From NCBI RefSeq assembly GCF_000739715.2, contig NZ_BBJC02000002.1, positions 397,502 to 461,501 on the forward strand: a stretch of 64,000 nt of DNA, in the 5' to 3' direction. A program made the position numbers and the translations under genes. This document shows positions 45,300 through 55,122 of this stretch, piece after piece. Numbering within the stretch: position 1 is the first letter of the stretch; each line of letters begins with the position of its first letter. This stretch comes from Falsirhodobacter sp. alg1. GTDB lineage: Bacteria > Pseudomonadota > Alphaproteobacteria > Rhodobacterales > Rhodobacteraceae. Under the pieces are notes generated by a model, which saw only the letters and a list, made by a program, of their open reading frames with translations, was not told the DNA's origin and searched no databases.

Positions 45300-46541
45300 A
45301 TGAACAAGAAGCCAGATGTGATTGTGATCGGCGCAGGCGTCGTCGGTCTTTCTGCTGCGCTGGCGCTTCTGGCACGCGGGCTTTCGGTTACCGTGCTGGA
45401 CCGTACCGGCCCCGCAGCCGGGGCCTCTGCCGGGAATGCGGGGGCCTTTGCCTTCACCGATATCCTGCCGCTTGCATCGCCGGGCATCCTGAAGAAGGCA
45501 CCGAAATGGCTGCTTGACCCGCTGGGTCCGCTGTCCATTCCCCCCGCCTATTCCCTGAAGATCGCACCCTGGATGTTCCGCTTCTGGCGGGCCTGCTCGG
45601 CCGCTCATGTGGCCCATTCCACCAAAGCGCAAACCGCGATGATGGATCTTTCGAAGGCCGAGCTGGAGCCGTTTCTTGCCGCGACAGGCACCGCCCATAT
45701 GCTGCGCAAGGGCGGAAATCTTCAGGTCTATGAAACATCCGCGGAATTTGAGGCCTCGCAGCCCGGATGGGCCGCACGCGCCGAACATGGCATAGAGTTT
45801 ACCCACATGGATGCCGCCGGAATGGCGGCGCTCCAGCCCGGACTGTCACCGCAATTCACCCGTGGCACCTTCACCCCCGGCTGGTATTCGATTGCCGACC
45901 CCAAGCTATACACCATCGCCCTGGGCGACCGGTTCTGCACGACCGGCGGCCGGATCATGGTGGCTGATGTCAAATCCATCCGTCATCACGATACCGGCGT
46001 CGAGGTGAAGACGGAGGCGGGCATCCTGCACACAGGCAAGGTCGTGGTTGCCGCAGGCGCGTTCTCCCACGGTCTTGTCCGCACGCTGGGGGACAGGATC
46101 CCGCTGGAAACGGAACGGGGCTACAATACCACCCTACCAGTCGGCGCCCTGGATCTGCGCACGCAAATCACGTTCGGCGGGCACGGGTTTGTCGTGTCAC
46201 CGCTGTCCACCGGCGTCCGGGTCGGCGGTGCCGTGGAACTTGGCGGACTGGATCTGCCGCCAAACTTCAAACGGGCCGATGCGATGCTGAAAAAGGCCAA
46301 ATCATTCCTGCCCGCCCTGAACACCGAAGGTGGAACGCAGTGGATGGGCTTTCGCCCCTCGCTACCCGATACCCTGCCCGTCATCGGCCGGTCCAGCGCC
46401 GGTGACAGGATCATCTATGCCTTCGGTCATGGCCACCTTGGCCTGACGCAATCCCCGGGCACGGCACGGCTTGTGGCCGATCTGGTCCTGCAGCGCCCTT
46501 CTGCAATCGATCTCAACCCTTTCTCTCCCCAGCGGTTCTAG
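45300..46541 (+). CDS. DadA-like FAD oxidoreductase (probable D-hydroxyproline oxidase/dehydrogenase)
   Basis: A 413-residue flavoprotein with the dinucleotide fold VIVIGAGVVGLSAALALLARG at residues 7-27 and the DadA-type GAFAFTDILPLASPG region. The C-terminus has GWRP-like TQWMGFRPSLPDTLPVIGRSS and FGHGHLGLTQSPGTARL, typical of D-amino acid dehydrogenases. In hydroxyproline clusters such enzymes oxidise cis-4-hydroxy-D-proline, the epimerase product, to delta1-pyrroline-4-hydroxy-2-carboxylate. Direct linkage to the epimerase gene 28 bases downstream supports that. The start at 45300 is 7 bases after the ATPase stop. Confidence 0.9.
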   Translation: MNKKPDVIVIGAGVVGLSAALALLARGLSVTVLDRTGPAAGASAGNAGAFAFTDILPLASPGILKKAPKWLLDPLGPLSIPPAYSLKIAPWMFRFWRACSAAHVAHSTKAQTAMMDLSKAELEPFLAATGTAHMLRKGGNLQVYETSAEFEASQPGWAARAEHGIEFTHMDAAGMAALQPGLSPQFTRGTFTPGWYSIADPKLYTIALGDRFCTTGGRIMVADVKSIRHHDTGVEVKTEAGILHTGKVVVAAGAFSHGLVRTLGDRIPLETERGYNTTLPVGALDLRTQITFGGHGFVVSPLSTGVRVGGAVELGGLDLPPNFKRADAMLKKAKSFLPALNTEGGTQWMGFRPSLPDTLPVIGRSSAGDRIIYAFGHGHLGLTQSPGTARLVADLVLQRPSAIDLNPFSPQRF

Positions 46542-46569
46542 GCAGCCTACTGTCTACGGAGTTCATTCT

Positions 46570-47571
46570 ATGTCGAGTTATACCTTCTCCTGCATCGACG
46601 GGCATACATGCGGGAATCCTGTCCGTCTTGTGTCCGGCGGCGGGCCGCTTCTGGTCGGGGCGGACATGCTGGAAAAGCGCGCCCATTTTCTGAAAGAGTT
46701 CGACTGGATCAGGACGGGCCTGATGTTCGAGCCACGCGGCCATGACATGATGTCCGGTTCCATCCTGTATCCGCCAACGCGGGCGGATTGCGATGTGGCC
46801 GTTCTGTTCATCGAAACCTCGGGGTGCCTGCCCATGTGCGGGCATGGCACCATTGGCACCATCACGATGGGCATCGAGAACGGACTGATCCAGCCGCGCA
46901 CGCCGGGCAAACTGTCGATCGAGACGCCGGCAGGCAAGGTCGATATCGCCTACCGTCAGGAAGGCCGCTTTGTTGAAGAGGTGCGCCTGACCAATGTGCC
47001 CGGCTTTCTGCATTCCGAAGGGCTGACCGCCGAAATCGACGGCTTGGGCGAGGTTGTCGTGGATGTTGCCTATGGGGGCAATTTCTATGCCATCGTCGAA
47101 CCGCAGACGAATTTCCGCGACATGGCGGATTTCACCGCGGCAGAGCTGATTGGCCTCTCGCCAAGGCTGCGCGCCGCGTTGAACGCCAAATACGAATTCA
47201 TCCACCCCGAACATCCGGCCATCAACGGCCTGAGCCATATTCTGTGGACCGGGCAACCAACAGTTGAGGGTGCCCATGCCCGCAATGCGGTGTTCTACGG
47301 TGACAAGGCGATCGACCGTTCACCCTGCGGCACCGGCACCTCGGCGCGCATGGCACAACTGGCCGCCCGCGGCAAACTGAAGGTCGGTGATGATTTCTGG
47401 CATGAATCCATCATCGGCTCCATCTTCAAGGGTCGGGTAGAGGCGGCCACCACGGTGGCGGACAAGCCTGCGATCATTCCGTCGATCGGCGGGTGGGCGC
47501 GGCAGACCGGCATCAACACCATCTTCATCGACACGCGCGACCCCTATGCTCATGGATTTGTAGTAAAATGA
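46570..47571 (+). CDS. 4-hydroxyproline 2-epimerase (proline racemase family, Cys/Cys)
   Basis: A 333-residue enzyme with both catalytic cysteines: Cys90 in [10 protein letters not shown] and Cys253 in [13 protein letters not shown]. These act as the acid/base pair that inverts C-alpha. The N-terminus ([24 protein letters not shown]) and the [26 protein letters not shown] segment are as in 4-hydroxyproline 2-epimerases, which convert trans-4-hydroxy-L-proline to cis-4-hydroxy-D-proline. Proline racemase is the alternative; the oxidase and deaminase nearby favour the epimerase. The next gene overlaps by 4 bases. Confidence 0.92.
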   Translation: MSSYTFSCIDGHTCGNPVRLVSGGGPLLVGADMLEKRAHFLKEFDWIRTGLMFEPRGHDMMSGSILYPPTRADCDVAVLFIETSGCLPMCGHGTIGTITMGIENGLIQPRTPGKLSIETPAGKVDIAYRQEGRFVEEVRLTNVPGFLHSEGLTAEIDGLGEVVVDVAYGGNFYAIVEPQTNFRDMADFTAAELIGLSPRLRAALNAKYEFIHPEHPAINGLSHILWTGQPTVEGAHARNAVFYGDKAIDRSPCGTGTSARMAQLAARGKLKVGDDFWHESIIGSIFKGRVEAATTVADKPAIIPSIGGWARQTGINTIFIDTRDPYAHGFVVK

Positions 47572-49244
47572 CCAATACGGCACAAAGCATCCTCGGAGGG
47601 CAGGCAAACGGGCCGGTCCTTGCCACACGGGAACCCCTCAGCTTCTGGGGTGGGGTTGATCCGGCAACGGGATGCGTGATCGACGTCCACCACCCGCTGA
47701 ACGGAAAATGCATCACCGGCGCAATCCTGATGATGCCGACAACCCGTGGATCCTGCACCGGCTCGGGTGTCATCCTTGATCTGGCGCTGACAGGACGCGG
47801 CCCTGCGGCGCTGGTCTTCTGTGAGGCAGAGGATGTCGTGACACTCGGCGCGCTGATCGCGGTTGAGATGTTTGACAAACAGCTGCCCGTCCTGCGTCTT
47901 TCGCCCGATGCTTTTGCCGCACTTTCCACGGCCGCGACCGCCAGCATCACGCCCACATCGATCACGGCAGAGGGGATGGATATTCCCGTCACGCCGCCGA
48001 TCAGCAGTGCCGTCACCCTGAGCGCCGCCGACCAGGCCATGCTGGACGGAAACGAGGGCATTGCCGCCCAACAGGCAATGCGGATCATCCGCGCCATGGC
48101 CGGAAATCAGGGGGCGGATACCCTGATCGATGTGACACAGGCCCATATCGACGGCTGCATCTATGCAAGCCCCGCCAATCTGACCTTTGCGGAAAAGATG
48201 GCCGACATGGGCGCACAAGTCCGGGTCCGCACCACGATGAACGCGATCTCCGTGGATCATTCCAACTGGCAGGCGCAGGGTGTGCCCCCCAATTTCGGTC
48301 GTCCCGCCCAACGTCTGGCGGATGCCTATGTCCGTATGGGGTGCCAGCCGACATTCACATGCTCTCCCTATCTGCTCGATACCGCACCGACCGAGGGGGA
48401 AACGATTGCATGGGCTGAATCCAATGCCGTGATCTATGCCAATTCGGTGCTGGGGGCGCGCACGACCAAACACCCCGACTTTCTTGATCTGTGCATCGCC
48501 CTGACCGGACGGGCACCGCATTCGGGCGTTTACCTGACCAGAAACCGTCATGCGACGCGGATCATCGAGGTGGATATGCCACCCGCCGTGGATGATGCCT
48601 TCTGGCCGCTGATCGGCTATCTGGCAGGGAAAGCCGCGCCGGATTGCATTCCTGTGCTGCGCGGGCTTGCAGGCGGGCACCCCTCACCCGAAAATCTCAA
48701 GGCCGTTTGCGCGGCATTCGGGACCACATCGGCCTCTCCGATGCTGCATGTGGACGGCGTCACCCCCGAGGCGCACCTTGTCGCCCCCGAGGCCGATACC
48801 GTACAGATCACCCGCGCGGATATGGCCGCAGGCTGGCGGCTTCTGAATGCCGGCCCCGAGACTGTGGAACTGGTGGCGGTGGGCAGCCCCCACGCCTCGC
48901 TGGAAGAATGCCAGACCCTTGCCGATGTTCTGGCGGACCGGAAGGTATCGGTGCCGACCATCGTGACAACCGGCCGTCAGGTCATGCAGAATGCCCGCAC
49001 CGACGGCACGATCGCGCGGCTGGAGGCGGCGGGGGTACAGGTGCTGTCGGATATCTGCTGGTGCTCCATTTCCGAGCCAGTGTTTCCCCCGGCAACTCGG
49101 GCCCTGATGACCAATTCAGGGAAATATGCCCATTACGGGCCGGGCCTGTCGGGCCGGGCCGTGCGCTTCGGCAGCCTTGCCGATTGTGCCGCGGCGGCAA
49201 CCACGGGGCATGCCCCCCGTACCCTGCCCCGCTGGCTTGATTGA
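47568..49244 (+). CDS. Aconitase X, fused small and large domains (probable cis-3-hydroxy-L-proline dehydratase)
   Basis: A 558-residue AcnX protein. The N-terminal ~140 residues are the small (swivel) domain with [27 protein letters not shown] at about 41-67; the rest is the large domain with [81 protein letters not shown] and [14 protein letters not shown], which hold the expected metal-ligand cysteines. Bacterial AcnX proteins dehydrate cis-3-hydroxy-L-proline to delta1-pyrroline-2-carboxylate. The fusion of domains that are separate in some species is a known form. Overlaps the epimerase stop (ATGA) and ends the operon. Confidence 0.92.
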   Translation: MTNTAQSILGGQANGPVLATREPLSFWGGVDPATGCVIDVHHPLNGKCITGAILMMPTTRGSCTGSGVILDLALTGRGPAALVFCEAEDVVTLGALIAVEMFDKQLPVLRLSPDAFAALSTAATASITPTSITAEGMDIPVTPPISSAVTLSAADQAMLDGNEGIAAQQAMRIIRAMAGNQGADTLIDVTQAHIDGCIYASPANLTFAEKMADMGAQVRVRTTMNAISVDHSNWQAQGVPPNFGRPAQRLADAYVRMGCQPTFTCSPYLLDTAPTEGETIAWAESNAVIYANSVLGARTTKHPDFLDLCIALTGRAPHSGVYLTRNRHATRIIEVDMPPAVDDAFWPLIGYLAGKAAPDCIPVLRGLAGGHPSPENLKAVCAAFGTTSASPMLHVDGVTPEAHLVAPEADTVQITRADMAAGWRLLNAGPETVELVAVGSPHASLEECQTLADVLADRKVSVPTIVTTGRQVMQNARTDGTIARLEAAGVQVLSDICWCSISEPVFPPATRALMTNSGKYAHYGPGLSGRAVRFGSLADCAAAATTGHAPRTLPRWLD

Positions 49245-49252
49245 ACGATACA

Positions 49253-49271
49253 GGCGGGCATCCGGCCCGCC
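49253..49271. terminator. Hairpin at the end of the hydroxyproline operon
   Basis: GGCGGGC (49253-49259) and GCCCGCC (49265-49271) pair around ATCCG between convergent genes that end at 49244 and 49276. A shared terminator is likely. Confidence 0.65.
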
Positions 49272-49275
49272 GCCC

Positions 49276-50493
49276 TTACTCCGCCGGTTGCGCTGCGGGC
49301 CTTGATTGCAGGTTATCGATCACCATGATGCAGGCAGTTACGGCCAGCAGCCCAAGAACAGCCATATTGATCACCTCCCACCCAAGCGTGCCGATGATCG
49401 CGCCGGATGACAGGGACGCCAGCGCGACACTGCCGAAAATGGTGAAATCGGCCCCGCCCTGCAGAACCGTGCTTTTGGGGCCGACCGCAGCCCGCGCAAT
49501 CATCACCGAGGCACCGGTAAATCCGAAATTCCAGCCGATCCCCAGAAGTGCAAGCATGATCCAGAAATTGCCGATCTGCTGCCCAGACAGCGCCACAACA
49601 GAGCTGATCGCAATCAGAGCCATACCTGCCAGGGTGATGCGGAACTGGCCGAACTTCTCGATCAGTCGCCCGGTAATGAAGCTGGGGGCGAACATTCCGA
49701 TGATGTGCCACTGGATGCCAAGGGCCGCACTTTCAACGCCAAAACCGCAGGCGATGATGGCTAGGGGCGCAGCTGTCATCGTCAGGCTCATTGCGGCATA
49801 GGTGACGGCACCGGACAGGACCGATACGACATAGCTGCGGCGGGATGGGGCGGCTTCCGGTTTTACGGCAGTCCGTACGGGCGGCGCCCCTTTTGCAGGA
49901 AAACGCGCGAACAGCAGAAACGGTATTGTCACGAGCGCTAGCACCGCCTGCGCAAGAAAGCTGACAGAATAGGGCGCGCCAATGGACATGTTCCCCGTCC
50001 AGACCACGATCTGCGGCCCCACCACCGCAGAGATCAGCCCCCCGGCCAGCACAAAGGAAATGGCCCTGCCCCGATGTTCCGGGGCAACGATCAGCGTGGC
50101 CGCGAACCGGTAGCTCTGAACACAGGCGATGTTCAGTCCGAACAGAAACGCCCCGACGCAGAACAGCAAAAACGACCCTGACAGGATACCATAGGTGCAG
50201 ATCAACGCACCGCACATCGCCACCAGTGCCCCCAGCACATAGACGGGCACACGGCCCAACCGATGTATCAGCATCGCCACAGGAATGGTCGCCACGCAGG
50301 TACCCACCATGAAGGTACTCACCGGCAGCGTCACCAAGGCCTCGCTCGGGCTGATCATCTTGCCGACCATGCCGCCTAGCGAAATCATGATGGGGGGAAT
50401 TGATCCGGCCAGCCCCTGTGAGATCAACAGCAGCCATAGGGTTGGCTGGCGGGCCAGCAGAAAGCGGTCGGAATTGGCTTGGGGAACAATCAT
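49276..50493 (-). CDS. Major facilitator superfamily transporter
   Basis: A carrier with about 12 membrane helices in roughly 405 residues. The loop 2-3 motif reads HRLGRVPVYVLGALVAMCGAL, and the central loop contains PAKGAPPVRTAVKPEAAPSRRS. The second half has GRLIEKFGQFRITLAGMALIA, the matching repeat. The ATG at 50493 is favoured because it has an AAGG upstream and starts close to helix 1; an ATG at 50532 would add 13 residues. The substrate is unknown. Beside the hydroxyproline cluster but on the opposite strand, so the link is weak. Confidence 0.9.
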   Translation of the reverse strand: MIVPQANSDRFLLARQPTLWLLLISQGLAGSIPPIMISLGGMVGKMISPSEALVTLPVSTFMVGTCVATIPVAMLIHRLGRVPVYVLGALVAMCGALICTYGILSGSFLLFCVGAFLFGLNIACVQSYRFAATLIVAPEHRGRAISFVLAGGLISAVVGPQIVVWTGNMSIGAPYSVSFLAQAVLALVTIPFLLFARFPAKGAPPVRTAVKPEAAPSRRSYVVSVLSGAVTYAAMSLTMTAAPLAIIACGFGVESAALGIQWHIIGMFAPSFITGRLIEKFGQFRITLAGMALIAISSVVALSGQQIGNFWIMLALLGIGWNFGFTGASVMIARAAVGPKSTVLQGGADFTIFGSVALASLSSGAIIGTLGWEVINMAVLGLLAVTACIMVIDNLQSRPAAQPAE

Positions 50494-50684
50494 ATCGGTA
50501 TCTGCCTTCTTAGCCGGACAGAAATCTGCCATCGGGCCAATCCGCAGACGGTAATTCCCAGATCAATATCCAGCAAGAACAAAAGACTGCTTTGTCCAAC
50601 TTCATTGTCGGCAGAAGCTTGGCCCCCAATGTAAAAAGCAGCCCGGAATGAACCGGACCGCCCATGGCCATTCAGCCGAACAAA

Positions 50685-51785
50685 TTACTGCCCCGCAGCC
50701 TGTGCCGCGTAGACATAGCTGTCGTAGGAATATTCAGCCACGCGGAACCATTCGAAGCCCTGATCGCGGAAGGTTTTCCAGCCCGGATAGATTGCCGCCC
50801 ATTCAGGGAACCGCTCCGAATATTCGGAATAGAGTTCGAAGGTAGTCTTGTAGGCTGCCTGCATCACATCCTGCGGCATCGGGCGCAGCTGTGCCCCCTT
50901 GCCGACCAGCGAACGGATCGCATCCTTGTTCTTCACATCGTACATGGCCTGCATGTTGATGTTGGCAGCCTTGCAGGCTGTATCCAGCGCGGCCTTGAAC
51001 TCGTCCGACAGCGCGTCGTACTGCGCCTTGTTGATGAAGAAGTGCATGGTCAGTGCACCTTCCCAGAACGCGGGATAGTAGTAGTAGGGCGCGATCTGGT
51101 AGAAGCCCAGACGTTCGTCATCATAGGGCCCGACCCATTCGGCCGCGTCGATCGTCCCGCGTTCCAGCGCAGGATAGATATCGCCCCCCGGAAGCTGCTG
51201 CGGCACCACGCCTAGGCGGGACATCACCTCACCCGCGACGCCGGCAATCCGCATCTTCAGGCCGCGCAGATCTGCAAGGCTGTTGATTTCCTTGCGATAC
51301 CAGCCGCCCATCTGCGTGCCGCTGGCACCGCCCGGTTTTGCAACGATGCCGTAGGGGGCAAGGAAGTTGTCATAAGCCTCATTCCCGCCGCCATGATAAA
51401 GCCAGGCGTTCTGCAGACGGGAGTTCAGACCGAAGGGAATGGCCGAGCCGATGGCGAACGTGGGGTTCTTGCCCGTGAAGTAATATCCGCAGGTATGCGC
51501 GATTTCCACGGTATTCGCCTGTACGGCATCAAGGGCCTGCGCGCCGGGAACAAGTTCCCCCGCCTGGAAGACCTGGATCTGGAACCGGCCACCTGTCATG
51601 GCAGACAGCATCTCGGACATGACGACGGCACCGCCGTAGATCGTATCGAGGTTGTTCGGGAAACCCGAAGTCAGGCGCCAGCGCACGGTTTCCTGGCTTT
51701 GCGCCACGGCGGGGGCGGCCAGTGTGACCGAGGCTGCGCCGGCAAGCGCGCCCCGGGTCAGAAAGTTACGGCGGTCGATGGTCAT
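50685..51785 (-). CDS. TRAP transporter periplasmic binding protein (TakP/2-oxoacid type)
   Basis: A 366-residue DctP-family binding protein. The N-terminus has a Tat-like signal, DRRNFLTRGALAGAASVTLAAP with cleavage after VAQ. The mature part begins QETVRWRLTSGFPNNLDTIYGGAVVMSEML and includes ALDAVQANTVEIAHTCGYYFTGKNP and the key ligand segment GLKMRIAGVAGEVMSRLGVVPQQLPGGDIYPALERGTIDAAEWVGPYDD. This resembles TakP, which binds 2-oxo acids such as pyruvate; the ligand here is inferred. GGAGGAG lies upstream. It is the last gene of dctQ-dctM-dctP, reading 5' to 3'. Confidence 0.93.
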   Translation of the reverse strand: MTIDRRNFLTRGALAGAASVTLAAPAVAQSQETVRWRLTSGFPNNLDTIYGGAVVMSEMLSAMTGGRFQIQVFQAGELVPGAQALDAVQANTVEIAHTCGYYFTGKNPTFAIGSAIPFGLNSRLQNAWLYHGGGNEAYDNFLAPYGIVAKPGGASGTQMGGWYRKEINSLADLRGLKMRIAGVAGEVMSRLGVVPQQLPGGDIYPALERGTIDAAEWVGPYDDERLGFYQIAPYYYYPAFWEGALTMHFFINKAQYDALSDEFKAALDTACKAANINMQAMYDVKNKDAIRSLVGKGAQLRPMPQDVMQAAYKTTFELYSEYSERFPEWAAIYPGWKTFRDQGFEWFRVAEYSYDSYVYAAQAAGQ

Positions 51786-51813
51786 GGTCGTCTCCTCCAC
51801 AAAACGATTGGAC

Positions 51814-53352
51814 TTATGGTGCGCCAAAGCTGGGCGCGGCGGGGATTGTCGGGCCACCGAAGCTGGGTGCTGCGGATGGTTGGCCGAAGGTCGGGGCGGC
51901 GGGCGCACCGAAGGGCGATGCCCCTCCTGCACCCGGCATCGGCACATTCAACTGGATGGTCGACGGATCCACCGTGACAGCGCCGGATTTATAGTGGGTT
52001 ACCACCCCCGGGAATGCGATCACGATGGCGACCATGGCCAGCTGGATGAACAGGAACGGAATTGCCCCCATGTAGATCTGCCCCGAGGTGACCGGCTGGA
52101 TCGTTTCATTCGTCAGCCTGTCGCGATAGGGCCGCGTCGGTGCGACAGACCGCAGGAAGAACAGCGAGAAGCCGAAGGGCGGATGCATGAAGCTGGTCTG
52201 CATGTTGATCGCCAGCATCACGCCGAACCAGATCAGATCGATCCCGAGGGCGTCGGCCACAGGGGCCAGCAGCGGAATGATGATGAACGCCAGCTCGAAG
52301 TAATCCAGAAAGAACGCAAGGAAGAACACCAGCAGGTTCGCGATGATCAGAAACCCGATCACGCCCCCCGGTACCGACGTCAGCAGATGTTCGACCCACA
52401 GATGGCCGTTCACCCCGTAGAATGTCAGCGAGAAGACCCGCGCACCAAGCAGGATGAACATGACGAAGGCAGACAGGCGTACCGTGGAATACAACGATTC
52501 ACGGATCAGCTCGTAATCCAGCTTGCGGTTGACGGCAGCCAGGATAAGCGCGCCCACGGCACCCATTGCCCCGCCCTCGGTCGGTGTGGCGATACCGAAA
52601 AAGATCGTGCCCAACACCAGAAAGATCAGGACCAGCGGCGGGACCAGCGACGTGATGACCCGCAGGACCAGCTTCCAGCCGCGCAGCGTGCGCGCCTCCA
52701 GCGGCAGGGCTGGCACTTTCTGCGGCCAGATGATGGAGACGACCATGATGAACAGCGTATAGGCGGCCACCAGCATCAGGGCCGGCACCATCGCCCCACG
52801 GTACATGTCCCCCACCGAGCGGCCCAGCTGGTCCGCAAGGATGATGAGCACGAGGCTGGGCGGCAGGATCTGTGCCAGCGTGCCGGAGGCCGCAATTGCC
52901 CCCGACGCGATCCGGCGATCATACCCGTAGCGCAGCATGATCGGCAGCGAGATCAGCCCCATCGAGATAACGGAAGCCGCAACGACACCCGTGGTGGCCG
53001 CAAGGATCGCCCCCACAAAGATCACGGCATAGGCGATGCCGCCCCGTATGGGTCCGAACAGTTGCCCGATCGTGTCCAGCAGCGCCTCGGCCATGCCGCT
53101 TCGCTGCAGGATCAGCCCCATGAACGTAAAGAAGGGAATAGCCAGCAGCGTCTCGTTGGACATCTGCCCGAAAAACCGGTCGGGGATGGCCTGGAACAGG
53201 TTGATGGGCAGCATTCCCAGCTCGATCCCGACCAGACCGAAGATGAAGCCCACGAAGGCCAGTGCGAATGCAACCGGATAGCCCAGCAGAAGCACCCCGA
53301 TAAGCGAGGCGAACATGATGGGCGCAAGATTTTCAGCGATAAAAGCGGTCAT
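51814..53352 (-). CDS. TRAP transporter large permease (DctM) with FG-repeat tail
   Basis: A 512-residue DctM subunit of about 12-13 helices, energised by ion gradients. The family segments IGVLLLGYPVAFALAFVGF near the N-terminus, FFTFMGLILQRSGMAEALL, and GVVAASVISMGLISLPIMLRYGYD are present. After the last helix (FIQLAMVAIVIAFPGVV) there is a soluble tail of about 60 residues. Its last 36 (477-512) hold four repeats of the form (P/T/S)FG(A/Q/G)P, with Phe at 481, 489, 498 and 509, in a Pro/Ala/Gly-rich background. The tail is not needed for transport in most relatives. Confidence 0.94.
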   Translation of the reverse strand: MTAFIAENLAPIMFASLIGVLLLGYPVAFALAFVGFIFGLVGIELGMLPINLFQAIPDRFFGQMSNETLLAIPFFTFMGLILQRSGMAEALLDTIGQLFGPIRGGIAYAVIFVGAILAATTGVVAASVISMGLISLPIMLRYGYDRRIASGAIAASGTLAQILPPSLVLIILADQLGRSVGDMYRGAMVPALMLVAAYTLFIMVVSIIWPQKVPALPLEARTLRGWKLVLRVITSLVPPLVLIFLVLGTIFFGIATPTEGGAMGAVGALILAAVNRKLDYELIRESLYSTVRLSAFVMFILLGARVFSLTFYGVNGHLWVEHLLTSVPGGVIGFLIIANLLVFFLAFFLDYFELAFIIIPLLAPVADALGIDLIWFGVMLAINMQTSFMHPPFGFSLFFLRSVAPTRPYRDRLTNETIQPVTSGQIYMGAIPFLFIQLAMVAIVIAFPGVVTHYKSGAVTVDPSTIQLNVPMPGAGGASPFGAPAAPTFGQPSAAPSFGGPTIPAAPSFGAP

Positions 53353-53360
53353 ATGCGCCC

Positions 53361-53909
53361 TCAGATCTTCGCGGCTTCGGCATCAGCCTCAAGCACGGGG
53401 TCGGGAATATCGCCGCGCAGGATGGCGATACGCTTGATGAGTTCGGAAATGCCCTGAAGCGCCAGAAGCGCGAACCCCAGCGGGATCATCGCCCAGACCG
53501 GCCACTGGATCAGACCACCGGTATTGTTCGACACCTCTCCTGACGCGAATTTTGCCATGACGACCGGCCATGAAAGCCAGATGGTGATCAAGCAGAAGGG
53601 CATCAGGAAAAAGATCGTGCCGAAAATGTCGATGATCAGCTGTTTACGCCGGGACAGCGCCCCGTACATCAGATCCACGCGGACATGCTCGCTTCGCTGC
53701 AACGTATAGGCCGCAGCCAGCAGGAATGCAGCCGAAAACAGGTACCACTGCGATTCAAGCCACGCATTCGAACTGATGGAGAATACTTTCCGCATAACCG
53801 CATTGATCGCACTGATGAAAATGGCCACCAGCAGCAGCCATGATGCCGCCTTGCCGATCACCGTATTCAGCCTGTCGATCACGCGTGATAGCGCTAACCA
53901 CAAGGACAT
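53361..53909 (-). CDS. TRAP transporter small permease (DctQ)
   Basis: A 182-residue DctQ subunit with four membrane helices. The pattern ISAINAVMRKVFSISSNAWLESQWYLFSAAFLLAAAYTLQRSEHVRVDLMYGALSRRKQ is the family core. It is the first gene of the TRAP operon, 8 bases before dctM. No regulator gene is directly beside it; the promoter must be in the 208-base gap up to 54117, which contains AT-rich DNA near 53945-53995. Confidence 0.94.
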   Translation of the reverse strand: MSLWLALSRVIDRLNTVIGKAASWLLLVAIFISAINAVMRKVFSISSNAWLESQWYLFSAAFLLAAAYTLQRSEHVRVDLMYGALSRRKQLIIDIFGTIFFLMPFCLITIWLSWPVVMAKFASGEVSNNTGGLIQWPVWAMIPLGFALLALQGISELIKRIAILRGDIPDPVLEADAEAAKI

Positions 53910-54117
53910 ACGTTTCCCCTCCCCCTCAGGCGCGAATGCGCCAAACCTCAGAAACTAATTTATAAAATCGCCATATTTTGCGCAATATCCTATAAATCGG
54001 CCTTTGGAACTATTTTGGCCCCTCGCCCATGGGCGTTATTAGCCTAATTAATCCGTGATCGGGCAACAAAATTTGGCAAACCCGATAAAGTTTACAGCAC
54101 AGGCGGGATGAGACAGG

Positions 54118-54960
54118 ATGCAGTGGCGCGGAAGACGGACCAGTCGGAACATCGAGGATCGGCGCTCCAGTGGGGGTCGCGGGATTGCGGTCGGCGGGGG
54201 AAGTGTCGGCATTCTGGCAATCGTCGTGGTCGGATATTTCCTTGGCGTCGATCTGACGCCCCTGCTGGACGGCCAGCAAAGCCAACAGGGCGGCGGTGAG
54301 GTGACAGCCGCCGATCAGGAAGCGGCCGAATTCGTATCCGTCACCCTTGCCGATACCGAAGATGTCTGGACGACCGTATTTCAGGAACAACTGGGCGCGA
54401 CCTACGCCCCCGCCACGCTGGTGCTTTACAAGGGTGTCACGCAATCCCCCTGCGGTGGCGCAAGCGGGGCGACAGGCCCCTTCTACTGCCCCGGTGACCA
54501 GAAGGTCTATCTCGACACGGCCTTTTTCGTGACGATGGAGCAGGAACTGGGCGCGAGGGGCGATTTCGCCTCGGCCTATGTCGTGGCGCATGAGATCGGC
54601 CATCACGTTCAGGATGAACTCGGCATCCTGTCCCGTGCGAACGAGGTGCGCGGCCAAAGCAGCACCGCGGATTCCAATGCGATTTCGGTACGGATCGAAC
54701 TGCAGGCCGATTGCCTGTCGGGGATCTGGGCCAGACATGCCGAGGCGCAGTTCGGCTCTATCGAACCCGGCGATCTGGAAGAGGCCGTGAATGCCGCACG
54801 CCAGATCGGTGATGATACGTTGCAGCGCAATGCAGGGCGCGTCCCCTCCCCCCATACCTTTACCCACGGCACATCCGAGCAACGCTCTCGCTGGTTCCAG
54901 ACGGGATATGACAGCGGGCAGATCAATTCGTGCGACACCTTCGGGACTGACCGGCTCTGA
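54118..54960 (+). CDS. Neutral zinc metallopeptidase (YpfJ/KPN_02809 family)
   Basis: A 280-residue membrane-anchored protease. A short basic N-terminus with Gly-rich stretch is followed by one helix at about 27-44, then a linker and the peptidase domain. The zinc motif HEIGHH is at 158-163 (VVAHEIGHHVQDELG), and ELQADCLSGIWARHAEA near residue 200 supplies the conserved Glu/Asp. PCGGASGATGPFYCPGDQKVYLD is a family signature. The C-terminus FTHGTSEQRSRWFQTGYDSG is also conserved. The substrate is unknown. Single gene. Confidence 0.94.
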   Translation: MQWRGRRTSRNIEDRRSSGGRGIAVGGGSVGILAIVVVGYFLGVDLTPLLDGQQSQQGGGEVTAADQEAAEFVSVTLADTEDVWTTVFQEQLGATYAPATLVLYKGVTQSPCGGASGATGPFYCPGDQKVYLDTAFFVTMEQELGARGDFASAYVVAHEIGHHVQDELGILSRANEVRGQSSTADSNAISVRIELQADCLSGIWARHAEAQFGSIEPGDLEEAVNAARQIGDDTLQRNAGRVPSPHTFTHGTSEQRSRWFQTGYDSGQINSCDTFGTDRL

Positions 54961-55122
54961 GCTGTGCGCACTGGCAGATCGGGCCTGATCTGCCAGTGCG
55001 CGATGGACATTTGCACTACTCAGCGCCGTTATCATGCTGAATTGATGGGAATACCCTGCCCAAGCGTCAAAAAAGCCCCATATCAGCCCCTGAAGATACC
55101 ACGAACATAAAGGCCCACGGAT

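Noticed and set aside
51652..53457. 601-residue plus-strand frame opposite the TRAP genes
   Set aside because: Antisense shadow of dctM and dctP; very Asp/Arg/His/Gln-rich translation.
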